Shown in pieces: positions 31,320 to 39,494 of a stretch of DNA of 64,000 nucleotides. The DNA is from a virus. Below the pieces are notes generated by a model. The model was given only the letters and a program-made list of their open reading frames with translations. It had not been told where the DNA came from and searched no databases. The stretch's first letter is position 1. Every line of letters begins with the position of its first letter. Made by a program: the position numbers and the translations under genes. The stretch spans positions 1 to 64,000 of IMG/VR virus record IMGVR_UViG_3300032116_014939. One strand, 5' to 3'.

Positions 31320-33437
31320 TTCAATAATTTTTTCTTTTACCATATCCGATGTTATCTTTTTAGAACATTCAAACATCTTGTCATTTCCTTTATTTATAGG
31401 ACACCAATTCCAATCACCTGGGTCTAATCTAAATTTATTAGCACATCCTCTACAAGTATTTTCAGGTGCGCTTACTTTATAAACGTTTTCATAAGGTTCG
31501 TTAAACTCTTCCGTAAATCCTGATATCAATACCGTTGGGATATCCAAAGCCCATGTAACCCATGAAATACCACTTGATATTCCAATAAAGAATTCACAGG
31601 TGGATAGTTCTTCTATCAGTTTATAGATTGAGCCAGGAGGGTTTTGTTTAGCACCTTTAGGATAATAATTACCCATATACCCATCTTCCTCTTTTGAATA
31701 GATAATCACCTCATAACCAAGAGATATTAGATAATCAGTAATCTCTTGCCACCCATTTGGGTTGTTCCAGTATTTTGATTGGGCAGTTGAGTGAATACCA
31801 AGTCCAACTCGTTTTTTCTTTATCTTATTAGGATTTTTAATTAAAGGTTTTACCTCTTTATATTCTAATCCTAAAATATCTGTTGCAGTTTTTTGTAGTG
31901 GGCCTAATTTGAAATCACTTGGGTGTCTATCCGTTCTAACATTATCACCATCATAGAACCAACCTATCTCATACATTGCATATAGATTATGAACGGTACT
32001 TCCAGGTGAAACAAATTGTATCTCAGGATATTGTTTTACAAATAAATCATTAAAGAATGTTGAACAAATAACCTTACAATTGTGTTTCTTTCTGAATTCC
32101 TCAGCGTAAGGTACCCAAGCAAATGTATCACCCAAAGATTTTGAATCTAATGCAATATATACTCGTTTGTTTTCAGCGTTGTATTTCTTTTCACTGATTA
32201 AATTACCTTCAGAATAAATTTTTAAAGTATATTCATCAAAATACTTCTTACTTAATCTGACCCACATATTACAACCAATCTCCTCACGATATTCACAGTT
32301 ACCATCCTGATTCCAAAACTCAACCAAATATCGTTTATCACTATTACCTTTAATCTCTACCAACGCTCCGTTGATGTAATGATTAATTACTTCAATTTTT
32401 TCAACCATCTCTTTTGGTTTTATTTCAGTATTTTCAAATACTTTATCAAATCTTTGTTTTGTCTCAAGACTATTCAAATTTTTTCTACTGTTAATAAGGT
32501 CTTCGTAAATTCTAACCATCCTTCTGGTAATAACACTCCAATCGTATTTTTGTCTATCTAATTCAGTGTTATTTAAATATAAATCATAGTTGTCAATTAC
32601 TTGTTTAATACCACTAACTATTTGATTTACATCTCTTTCAACTACAACCATTCCTTCTATTGTTTGTGAACCCAAATAAGTACCAACAACTGGCATATTA
32701 CAAGACACAGCTTCTAATAATGTTAGGTTTGGGTGACCAGCTTCTAACATAGAAGGATGTAAGAATATTGAATGACTTTTATATAATTCTAATATCTGTT
32801 CTTCATTCGGATTTGAGAACATTAAAGTTAATTTATCGTAATTTAATAAGTCGTTATGATGTTCAAAAAATATTCTATTGTTTTCAGGGCCGGCAACAGT
32901 AATAGGTAAATCTAATTTGATTGCCGCTTCAATAGCATATCTAAATCCTTTTCTATCGTAGGTTGAATCACCTCCAATACCATTGTTCGCTAAACATAAT
33001 AATTTATGTTCAGTTCTTTTTGGGTTATCATTCTTAAAGAACTCTGTATTAACCCCGTGTGATAAATAAAACAATTTATCTGTTTCATCAAAGTAATCAA
33101 CTAAAAACTCAGCATGAGTAAAAGATACCACAGACCTTTTAATTGCCTCTAAATTTTGTTGGTAGTTAGATGAGTCCTTACCATAATAAACAACGTGGTG
33201 GTCATGTAACGAGAAGATATAAGGGATACCTCTGTTTGCAGCCTCAATAGCTAAGTTAGCCATATGAATATGAATAATATCACTACTATTAATATCCACT
33301 TCATTAAGATATTTTATATCACATTGGTGTCCTAATTCTTTAATGTTATTGTAATATTCCCATATTACTTTTTCAACTGCACCCCATCCATTCGGTGGTA
33401 TTGTAATTATTCCTGGTGTTACTTGTGTTATTCTCAT
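31305..33437 (-). CDS. Fusion: GT4 glycosyltransferase plus autotransporter-heptosyltransferase-like domain
   Basis: 710 aa. Residues about 1-300 are a GT-B/GT4 transferase (PPNGWGAVEKVIWEYY; ITVAGPENN; HPSMLEAGHPNLTLLEAVSC). Residues about 340-410 are a beta linker. Residues about 420-710 match TIGR04414-type heptosyltransferases: DSKSLGDTFAWVPYAEEF, VGLGIHSTAQSKYWNN, FFIGISSGISWVTWALDIPT, and the iron-site cysteines CRGC...CP...FECSKKI. Known members glycosylate autotransporters; here the acceptor may be a phage or host surface protein. Confidence 0.85.
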   Translation of the reverse strand: MRITQVTPGIITIPPNGWGAVEKVIWEYYNNIKELGHQCDIKYLNEVDINSSDIIHIHMANLAIEAANRGIPYIFSLHDHHVVYYGKDSSNYQQNLEAIKRSVVSFTHAEFLVDYFDETDKLFYLSHGVNTEFFKNDNPKRTEHKLLCLANNGIGGDSTYDRKGFRYAIEAAIKLDLPITVAGPENNRIFFEHHNDLLNYDKLTLMFSNPNEEQILELYKSHSIFLHPSMLEAGHPNLTLLEAVSCNMPVVGTYLGSQTIEGMVVVERDVNQIVSGIKQVIDNYDLYLNNTELDRQKYDWSVITRRMVRIYEDLINSRKNLNSLETKQRFDKVFENTEIKPKEMVEKIEVINHYINGALVEIKGNSDKRYLVEFWNQDGNCEYREEIGCNMWVRLSKKYFDEYTLKIYSEGNLISEKKYNAENKRVYIALDSKSLGDTFAWVPYAEEFRKKHNCKVICSTFFNDLFVKQYPEIQFVSPGSTVHNLYAMYEIGWFYDGDNVRTDRHPSDFKLGPLQKTATDILGLEYKEVKPLIKNPNKIKKKRVGLGIHSTAQSKYWNNPNGWQEITDYLISLGYEVIIYSKEEDGYMGNYYPKGAKQNPPGSIYKLIEELSTCEFFIGISSGISWVTWALDIPTVLISGFTEEFNEPYENVYKVSAPENTCRGCANKFRLDPGDWNWCPINKGNDKMFECSKKITSDMVKEKIIELLSK

Positions 33438-33455
33438 ATTACTATAATAATATTT

Positions 33456-34481
33456 TTAGTTATTAACATAAACAGGTATATTAAAATTTAAAGACAAATC
33501 TTCATATTCTTTTAATGTATTGTTATATATTTGATTATCATCAATAAAAATTCTAATTTCAACGTCGTCAGTATATAATTGATTATCATACGGGTCAATA
33601 ATATCAAATTTATACCAACCATTACTAAAAGTTTCAAAATATTTAAGAATAGTCCTACCTTTATTAAAATTTTGTAAAATTGCAATTTTAATTACAAATT
33701 TATTTTCAGACAATAATTCAACAAAAAAATCAGATATATTTTTTTTAATTTTTATTTCAAAATTTGTTAATTTTTCAGTTAAATTAAAATCAACTATTTC
33801 AGTTTCAAAATTTTTTAAGTATTCACCATAATGTATATCACCAAATGACTGACTCGAATCTCCCCATGAATTAAAAATTTCATCAGAATGATTAGTATGT
33901 CGTTTACTAATTTTTTTGTGGGTAAATAAATCTTTATTTATATAAATTTTTTTATCTACTATTTTGTATTTTCTATTAAAAATAGAATATGATATGTGTT
34001 TTAAATTTTCCGATTTTGACAAATAATAAATGTATTTGTCATAATTATAACCCCACCAAACAGCCTTTTTAAAATGAGATAACCTTATTGCAAAATCATC
34101 ATCTTCAAATTCAGCCCCAATAAATTTCTCATCTAGCATTCCAACCCTTCTAATTAATTCTTTCGAAAATCCAAAAAATCCAAAACTAACAACTGACACA
34201 AAACAATACCCATTTGAAAGTTTATCTATCATAAATTCAATATCTTTAGATGTGAAATTTGTTTTAGGATTACAAAAAATCATAAATTCACTGTCAGTAT
34301 CATCTATCGCATCATTAATCATTTGAGAAAATGAAACATACTTAGATAGATTCCTGTCTTTTCTATACCATCTTTCAATTTGAAATTTATCCGAAAGTTT
34401 TGTTAATTCACATTCTTGTCTTTCAATATCTGTATCATACTGTGACAAAAAACAAAAAGCAAAATTATTAATTACTATCAT
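33456..34481 (-). CDS. GT-A (GT2-like) glycosyltransferase, 341 aa
   Basis: A degenerate GT-A domain: IFCNPKTNF in place of the DxD and VGMLDEKFIGAEFEDDDFAI, the acceptor-side motif of galactosyl-type GT2 enzymes. Residues 220-341 form an accessory beta domain. Part of the leftward glycan operon. Sugar unknown. Confidence 0.7.
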   Translation of the reverse strand: MIVINNFAFCFLSQYDTDIERQECELTKLSDKFQIERWYRKDRNLSKYVSFSQMINDAIDDTDSEFMIFCNPKTNFTSKDIEFMIDKLSNGYCFVSVVSFGFFGFSKELIRRVGMLDEKFIGAEFEDDDFAIRLSHFKKAVWWGYNYDKYIYYLSKSENLKHISYSIFNRKYKIVDKKIYINKDLFTHKKISKRHTNHSDEIFNSWGDSSQSFGDIHYGEYLKNFETEIVDFNLTEKLTNFEIKIKKNISDFFVELLSENKFVIKIAILQNFNKGRTILKYFETFSNGWYKFDIIDPYDNQLYTDDVEIRIFIDDNQIYNNTLKEYEDLSLNFNIPVYVNN

Positions 34482-34493
34482 AATATTTTTAAT

Positions 34494-35213
34494 TTATTTT
34501 AAAAATATTTTATTTTCTTTATCAATAAATGACTCACCATCAGCCTGAGTCGTTATTCTCTTCTTTAGAACACCCATAGTTAATCTCTGTTCCGCACATA
34601 TAATATTAAAAAATGTGTCAGCACAGTCCCATCTATGCGTTCTCAACTGATTCATAATTGTTTTACGTGATTTTTTTGAGAACATAATACATTGTAAACC
34701 AATTATTTTATTTGTTATAAACAATAAATCCTGATTAGGTATTTCTCTAACAACATCTGATTGATGCCATCCGTAATCTAAAGTCTTAGTATCACCAAAT
34801 GAAAAATAAGAAATATCTTCCTGATTAACAATACTACAAACCTGATTAACTTTATCTATAAATTCTTCAATTGGAACTTCAATAATACAGTCCCCTTCAC
34901 ATACAATTAAAAAATCCAAATCGTTATCAAATTCTGATAATATCCCAATTTTAAACGCCTCAAAACATCCATAGTGAGCCGGAGTTAAAGCGTTTCCATA
35001 TTCAGGGTCATTAACGTCTTCATATTTACCCATCCTAACATTATGTGGTCTAACACTGGTATGAACAGGTGGTAATGAAATATATAATTCATTTTGATGT
35101 AACACATATTCAATTCCATAAGGAATTACCTGTTGTACAGATTTTCTCGATTCTTTTTCTCTGTGTTCATTTTGTGTTGTCTGTAAATGAACTAATTTAA
35201 TTTTATAATTCAT
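34494..35213 (-). CDS. Putative glycosyltransferase, GT25-like
   Basis: 239 aa. ALTPAHYGCFEAFKIGI and FLIVCEGDCIIE resemble the GT25 sequence in which a conserved Gly-Cys block precedes an acidic ExD sugar-nucleotide site. Similarity is partial; a GT-A fold is the reasonable inference. Confidence 0.6.
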   Translation of the reverse strand: MNYKIKLVHLQTTQNEHREKESRKSVQQVIPYGIEYVLHQNELYISLPPVHTSVRPHNVRMGKYEDVNDPEYGNALTPAHYGCFEAFKIGILSEFDNDLDFLIVCEGDCIIEVPIEEFIDKVNQVCSIVNQEDISYFSFGDTKTLDYGWHQSDVVREIPNQDLLFITNKIIGLQCIMFSKKSRKTIMNQLRTHRWDCADTFFNIICAEQRLTMGVLKKRITTQADGESFIDKENKIFLK

Positions 35214-35214
35214 A

Positions 35215-35787
35215 TCAATTTTTTATAAACGAACCCCATAAAACTTGTTTAAAATCATCATACATGTATGTACTTAAATTAAGTTCAGGTAAATATCTTT
35301 CAATATTTTTATAATGCGACTCTGAGTTTGTTGGCCAATTTATTCTTTGTTTAATAACATTATATTCTTCATCACTATGTGAATAATCGTGAAGCATTAT
35401 AACATCATTCTTTTTCAAGTACTTTGAATATAATCGAAACTCAAGTTCCTTGTCCCCACCATCACATAAAAAAAGAGTTCTCCCTGAATTATTAATTAAA
35501 TCACGAATATCTCTCATAATATCAATATCAAAACAATCTCCAATTCTTAATTCAGTGTCTTTAAGATTATTAACTTCACAATAATCAGGATTAATATCGT
35601 AAGAAATTATTTTACAATTGTCTGATTTATTTTCAGACAACCATAAAGTGAACGCACCTGTAAATGTTCCAATTTCAATTATTAATTCGAAATTTTTTAA
35701 TATTTTAGGAAAAACATCAACAACAAATTGACTTTGTGCCGACCTATGATAAGTGGTCTTTGGCACCCATAAAAAATTGTAATCCAT
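35215..35787 (-). CDS. Class I SAM-dependent methyltransferase
   Basis: 190 aa. AdoMet motif LIIEIGTFTGAFTLWLSE (about 35-52), acidic motif II ISYDINPD, and LFLCDGGDKELEF then VIMLHDYSH, as in PF13578-type enzymes. Within a sugar cluster it probably O-methylates a glycan residue. Abuts its neighbours by 0-1 bp. Confidence 0.8.
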   Translation of the reverse strand: MDYNFLWVPKTTYHRSAQSQFVVDVFPKILKNFELIIEIGTFTGAFTLWLSENKSDNCKIISYDINPDYCEVNNLKDTELRIGDCFDIDIMRDIRDLINNSGRTLFLCDGGDKELEFRLYSKYLKKNDVIMLHDYSHSDEEYNVIKQRINWPTNSESHYKNIERYLPELNLSTYMYDDFKQVLWGSFIKN

Positions 35788-36554
35788 TATCTTAAAGAAT
35801 TGTTTAAATTATATGATGAATTTTCATCTCCAATATGATAACAAATTCTTTCTGAATGTAAAAAAGATTTGAATCTTTTTGAGAATCTTATTGCAAATTC
35901 TAATTCAAAAGAATCCATATTATTATTAAAAGTGTCAATTTGATTTAATTTATTTACATCATGAATTGCCGGTCTAAAACCAAAGTATGGCCAATTAATA
36001 TATTTAATCCACAATCCCTTAACCGCATGTAAATCTTCTTCAACAGTATCATCAAACAAAGGTTCGTTTAAATAATGTTTATCAGAATAATACCATTCCC
36101 AAAAATTACCAATCACTCTCGGTTGAAATAACTCTTTTGGGAATATCTTTTTTTTCCAAGAGAATCCTACCATACCAACATCTTCATTATTTTTTAATAA
36201 TTCAACTCCTTCATAAAGGTTAAATGGATTTTCAAAAAACCAATCATCTTCCAAATGAAAAACATAATCAATATTAAAAAATTTAATATCTTCTTTCCAT
36301 TTTTTCATTATTTCCAAATGTCTTCGATTAGTATTAAATGAATTAGTATTAAATCTTTTAGACACTATTAAAGTTTCAGGAAATAATCTATTCAGTAAAG
36401 AAAACATTATATCTCTATCTTCTAAAGAAGAAGAATCATCGTAGTGGATTATAATATCAATTAAATTTAAATCTTCACATTCTTTGGTAAAAGAAATTAT
36501 TGTTTTTTCAAATAAATCAATTCGTTTACAAGTTGTTATAGTTAATCCAATCAT
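35787..36554 (-). CDS. GT-A glycosyltransferase, 255 aa
   Basis: MIGLTITTCKRIDLFEKTII at the N-terminus, IIHYDDSS, and the DxD-type site VFHLEDDWFF near residue 98. A family 2-like fold. Overlaps the next gene by 4 bp. Confidence 0.82.
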   Translation of the reverse strand: MIGLTITTCKRIDLFEKTIISFTKECEDLNLIDIIIHYDDSSSLEDRDIMFSLLNRLFPETLIVSKRFNTNSFNTNRRHLEIMKKWKEDIKFFNIDYVFHLEDDWFFENPFNLYEGVELLKNNEDVGMVGFSWKKKIFPKELFQPRVIGNFWEWYYSDKHYLNEPLFDDTVEEDLHAVKGLWIKYINWPYFGFRPAIHDVNKLNQIDTFNNNMDSFELEFAIRFSKRFKSFLHSERICYHIGDENSSYNLNNSLR

Positions 36555-38287
36555 GAAAAAATAATGTAATCAAGAATATTTTTATTTATAAAATCATATA
36601 AAAATTCATCATCTTGAGTATCGTACACTGATATTTTTTCAACTTTATTTTCAAAAATATTAAATGACCAATGTCCATAATTTTCTAACCCGTGGTATAT
36701 AGTTTCTAAACTACCATCAATATAGTTAACAACTATTTTTCTTTCCGACCTAAAATGATTGTAATTGTAGGATAATAACATTATAGAATTTTGTCCTGAC
36801 ATATTATAAAGTTTTGTAGAACATCCTTTGAATTTTGAAGATACATTACTAACAGTTGTTTCCGTATTCCATAAGGTATTTTGGAAATCAGTGTTCATAT
36901 CAACTTCTCCGTCTTTTCGAATTATTAAACCATAATCTTTTCTATTTATGTTATCATAAAGATATTTTTCAACATTTATAAAGTCAGTACCATACCCATT
37001 ATTTTGTAAATAATTTTTATAATCTTCCTCACAATTAATCCTATTAATTATCTGTTGGAAGTATTCTATTTCACAATAAAAATAATGGAACGAAACATCT
37101 CTACCTTCATTAAAATAAAACATTCCCTTTTTGTTTTGAGTAGAACAAATCACTGGTACAGTTGTCATATATTCATAACCTTCTTCACTATATAAATCAT
37201 CAACTTCAATTCTTTGGAAATGTGTAAACCCAAATGACTTACACAAATCTAATGAGTTAAACAAATTAACCATAACAGGTAATCCATGTTTTTGTATTGT
37301 GTTTGTAACTTCATGAGTTGTTAATGAACCAAGGTTTTTCCAAAAAATAACTGGTTCGGAATTAGTGTATTCACCTTCAAAAAGAATATTATTTGAGTTA
37401 TATAAATGATAATCAACAATTTTTAATATATGTTCAGGAACAATAGTATTAGACACAAGAAGTATTGTATGGTTATACTTTTTTAAGTTATTAACACATA
37501 ACTCCAACTTATTTAAAACATTTTCATTATGAATAAAACAATCAACTATTGTTATTGTTTTAAACTCATCTTTAATATTTTGTTTTTTGAGTTCATTAGA
37601 AACTATTATGTTTTTTTTGTTTTTTTCCTCTTCTGAAACATTTGAAAACATACCATCATTTGATATTCGATAAATTCCCCCACATTTATGAATACACTTA
37701 ATTAAACCGTGTTTACTAATTTCATAATTGAGTGGCCAATCAACATAAGGTAAATTTGTAAAATAATCCTTTATTAAATTTGGAATGTTTCTAAACACCC
37801 TTGCAAAAGATGCGTGATTGATAGTTAATAAATCATTTGTTGTTACATCGTCAAGAAATGAACTAATAAACAATTCAGGCACTGTAGGTATCTTGGTACC
37901 ATCAGGATACAAGTATCTTGTTCCTGTACAGACCATACTATAATTTGGGCTGTTTTCTAAAAACTCAACTTCTTCATTTAAGATTGTATAATTATCAAAA
38001 TAATCATCACCATCAATATATGCAATGTATTTTGTTTTACAGTAATTTAATAAAGTTCTAATATTTTCAAGAGCACCTAAATTAACATCACCATTTAAAA
38101 TAACTAAATCAGGATACTTTTCTTTTAATTCAACTAAAACATCTTTAGTATTGTCTGTTGAACAATCATCTCTAACTACTACCTGAAAACCATAGGTGAT
38201 TTTTTGTTTATAAATTGAATCAACACACTCCTTGAGGTATTTCTCAAAATTATATGACGATACAATGACCGAAAGTAATTTTTCCAT
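36551..38287 (-). CDS. GT2 glycosyltransferase with a second C-terminal domain, 578 aa
   Basis: Residues 1-220 are a textbook GT2 domain: LLSVIVSSYNFEKYLKECVD, VVRDDCSTDNT and IAYIDGDDYF (DxD). Residues about 235-400 start a second fold (FKTITIVDCFIHNENVLNKL) that resembles another GT-A domain without a clear DxD, followed by a beta domain to 578. Possibly a bifunctional transferase. Confidence 0.85.
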   Translation of the reverse strand: MEKLLSVIVSSYNFEKYLKECVDSIYKQKITYGFQVVVRDDCSTDNTKDVLVELKEKYPDLVILNGDVNLGALENIRTLLNYCKTKYIAYIDGDDYFDNYTILNEEVEFLENSPNYSMVCTGTRYLYPDGTKIPTVPELFISSFLDDVTTNDLLTINHASFARVFRNIPNLIKDYFTNLPYVDWPLNYEISKHGLIKCIHKCGGIYRISNDGMFSNVSEEEKNKKNIIVSNELKKQNIKDEFKTITIVDCFIHNENVLNKLELCVNNLKKYNHTILLVSNTIVPEHILKIVDYHLYNSNNILFEGEYTNSEPVIFWKNLGSLTTHEVTNTIQKHGLPVMVNLFNSLDLCKSFGFTHFQRIEVDDLYSEEGYEYMTTVPVICSTQNKKGMFYFNEGRDVSFHYFYCEIEYFQQIINRINCEEDYKNYLQNNGYGTDFINVEKYLYDNINRKDYGLIIRKDGEVDMNTDFQNTLWNTETTVSNVSSKFKGCSTKLYNMSGQNSIMLLSYNYNHFRSERKIVVNYIDGSLETIYHGLENYGHWSFNIFENKVEKISVYDTQDDEFLYDFINKNILDYIIFS

Positions 38288-38874
38288 TATTTAATTTTAT
38301 TTACAGGAACCCCAACATAAGTTCCAGGTTTATCTATATCTTTAACAACACTTCCATTCATCCCAATTATAACATCATCACAAATTGTTATCTTTTCTCT
38401 TATTGATGAGTTATTACCCATATAACAATTATCACCAATTAAAACACTACCTGAAACAACAGAACCAGCCATAGCACTAAAACAATCACCTATTACAACA
38501 TCGTGTCCGATATTAACATTTCTATTTAAAATAGCATGATTACCAATCTTAACATTAGTAGTTATAACACAATTAGCTCCAATAAATGAACCTTCACCAA
38601 TTACAATATTTCTATTCAGTAAAATTGATGATGGGTGGATAAATGAAAAATATTTAGTATCTTCAGGTAATGATTTTTGAATTCTTGACCTAACCTGACT
38701 ATCAGCAATTGCAATCATAATTGAATATTCTTTTGAATTAAATTGTGATAATGGTAATGTTTTATCCTCCCCTTTGAAATACTCATCTTCAACAAATCTA
38801 GTTACATCATAATTTGTATGTGCAATTACTTCCCTTAAATGACCTCCATTACCAATAAACGCTTTCTTAATCAT
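38287..38874 (-). CDS. Left-handed beta-helix acyltransferase, PglD/NeuD-like
   Basis: 195 aa. The N-terminal domain MIKKAFIGNGGHLREVIA binds the sugar nucleotide in the family. Hexapeptide repeats run from about 85 to 175 (NIVIGEGSFIGANCVI, VKIGNHAILNRNVNIGHDVV) and the C-terminus has YVGVPVNKIK. Transfers an acetyl-type group to an amino sugar nucleotide. Confidence 0.9.
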   Translation of the reverse strand: MIKKAFIGNGGHLREVIAHTNYDVTRFVEDEYFKGEDKTLPLSQFNSKEYSIMIAIADSQVRSRIQKSLPEDTKYFSFIHPSSILLNRNIVIGEGSFIGANCVITTNVKIGNHAILNRNVNIGHDVVIGDCFSAMAGSVVSGSVLIGDNCYMGNNSSIREKITICDDVIIGMNGSVVKDIDKPGTYVGVPVNKIK

Positions 38875-39494
38875 ATTTTTTTTAAATAAAATGCATCACC
38901 CCAAACACCGTCAACATTCCATGTCTCTTGTCTTTGAAATCCAAATGGCAATAAAAACTCATCAAGTTGTTCAATAGACGGACAACCATCATACATTTCA
39001 ATCAAATTAAACTCTGTAAATATATAATCAATATTCTTTAAAGTATTAATTGAACCTTTAAGAGCATTTAACTCATATCCTTGTGTATCTAAAACTAAAA
39101 CATTACAAGAAGTTATATTATAAAAATCTAATGTACTTAAAGTAATGTTAATAGTGTTTTCATCACTAAATTTAATATGTGGGTAAAAACTTTGATGTTC
39201 CTTAGGTTTCAATAATGAAGAACTTTGTTGTCCATTACCTTCATCAAGATACATTTTGTGTATACCATTTCTTTCACCTATCGCAACATTATAATAAAAT
39301 GTGTTAGGTTTACCATTTAAATTTTTAGATAGTTCTTTATACACATGTGGTATAGGTTCAAACCAATATGTAGATATCATACCAAATGTTCTTAAATATT
39401 CATCATACTCTTGACCAACATGGGCACCAACATGAATTACACCAGTAACATTAAAGTTGTACTTATGTTTATATTCGTTGAAACCTACAATCAT
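38871..39494 (-). CDS. FkbM-family methyltransferase
   Basis: 207 aa. GVIHVGAHVGQEYDEYL (AdoMet motif), WFEPIPHVYKEL, LSTLDFY and VLVLDTQGYELNALKG, the standard FkbM set. Probably O-methylates a sugar. Overlaps neighbours by 4 bp. Confidence 0.92.
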   Translation of the reverse strand: MIVGFNEYKHKYNFNVTGVIHVGAHVGQEYDEYLRTFGMISTYWFEPIPHVYKELSKNLNGKPNTFYYNVAIGERNGIHKMYLDEGNGQQSSSLLKPKEHQSFYPHIKFSDENTINITLSTLDFYNITSCNVLVLDTQGYELNALKGSINTLKNIDYIFTEFNLIEMYDGCPSIEQLDEFLLPFGFQRQETWNVDGVWGDAFYLKKI

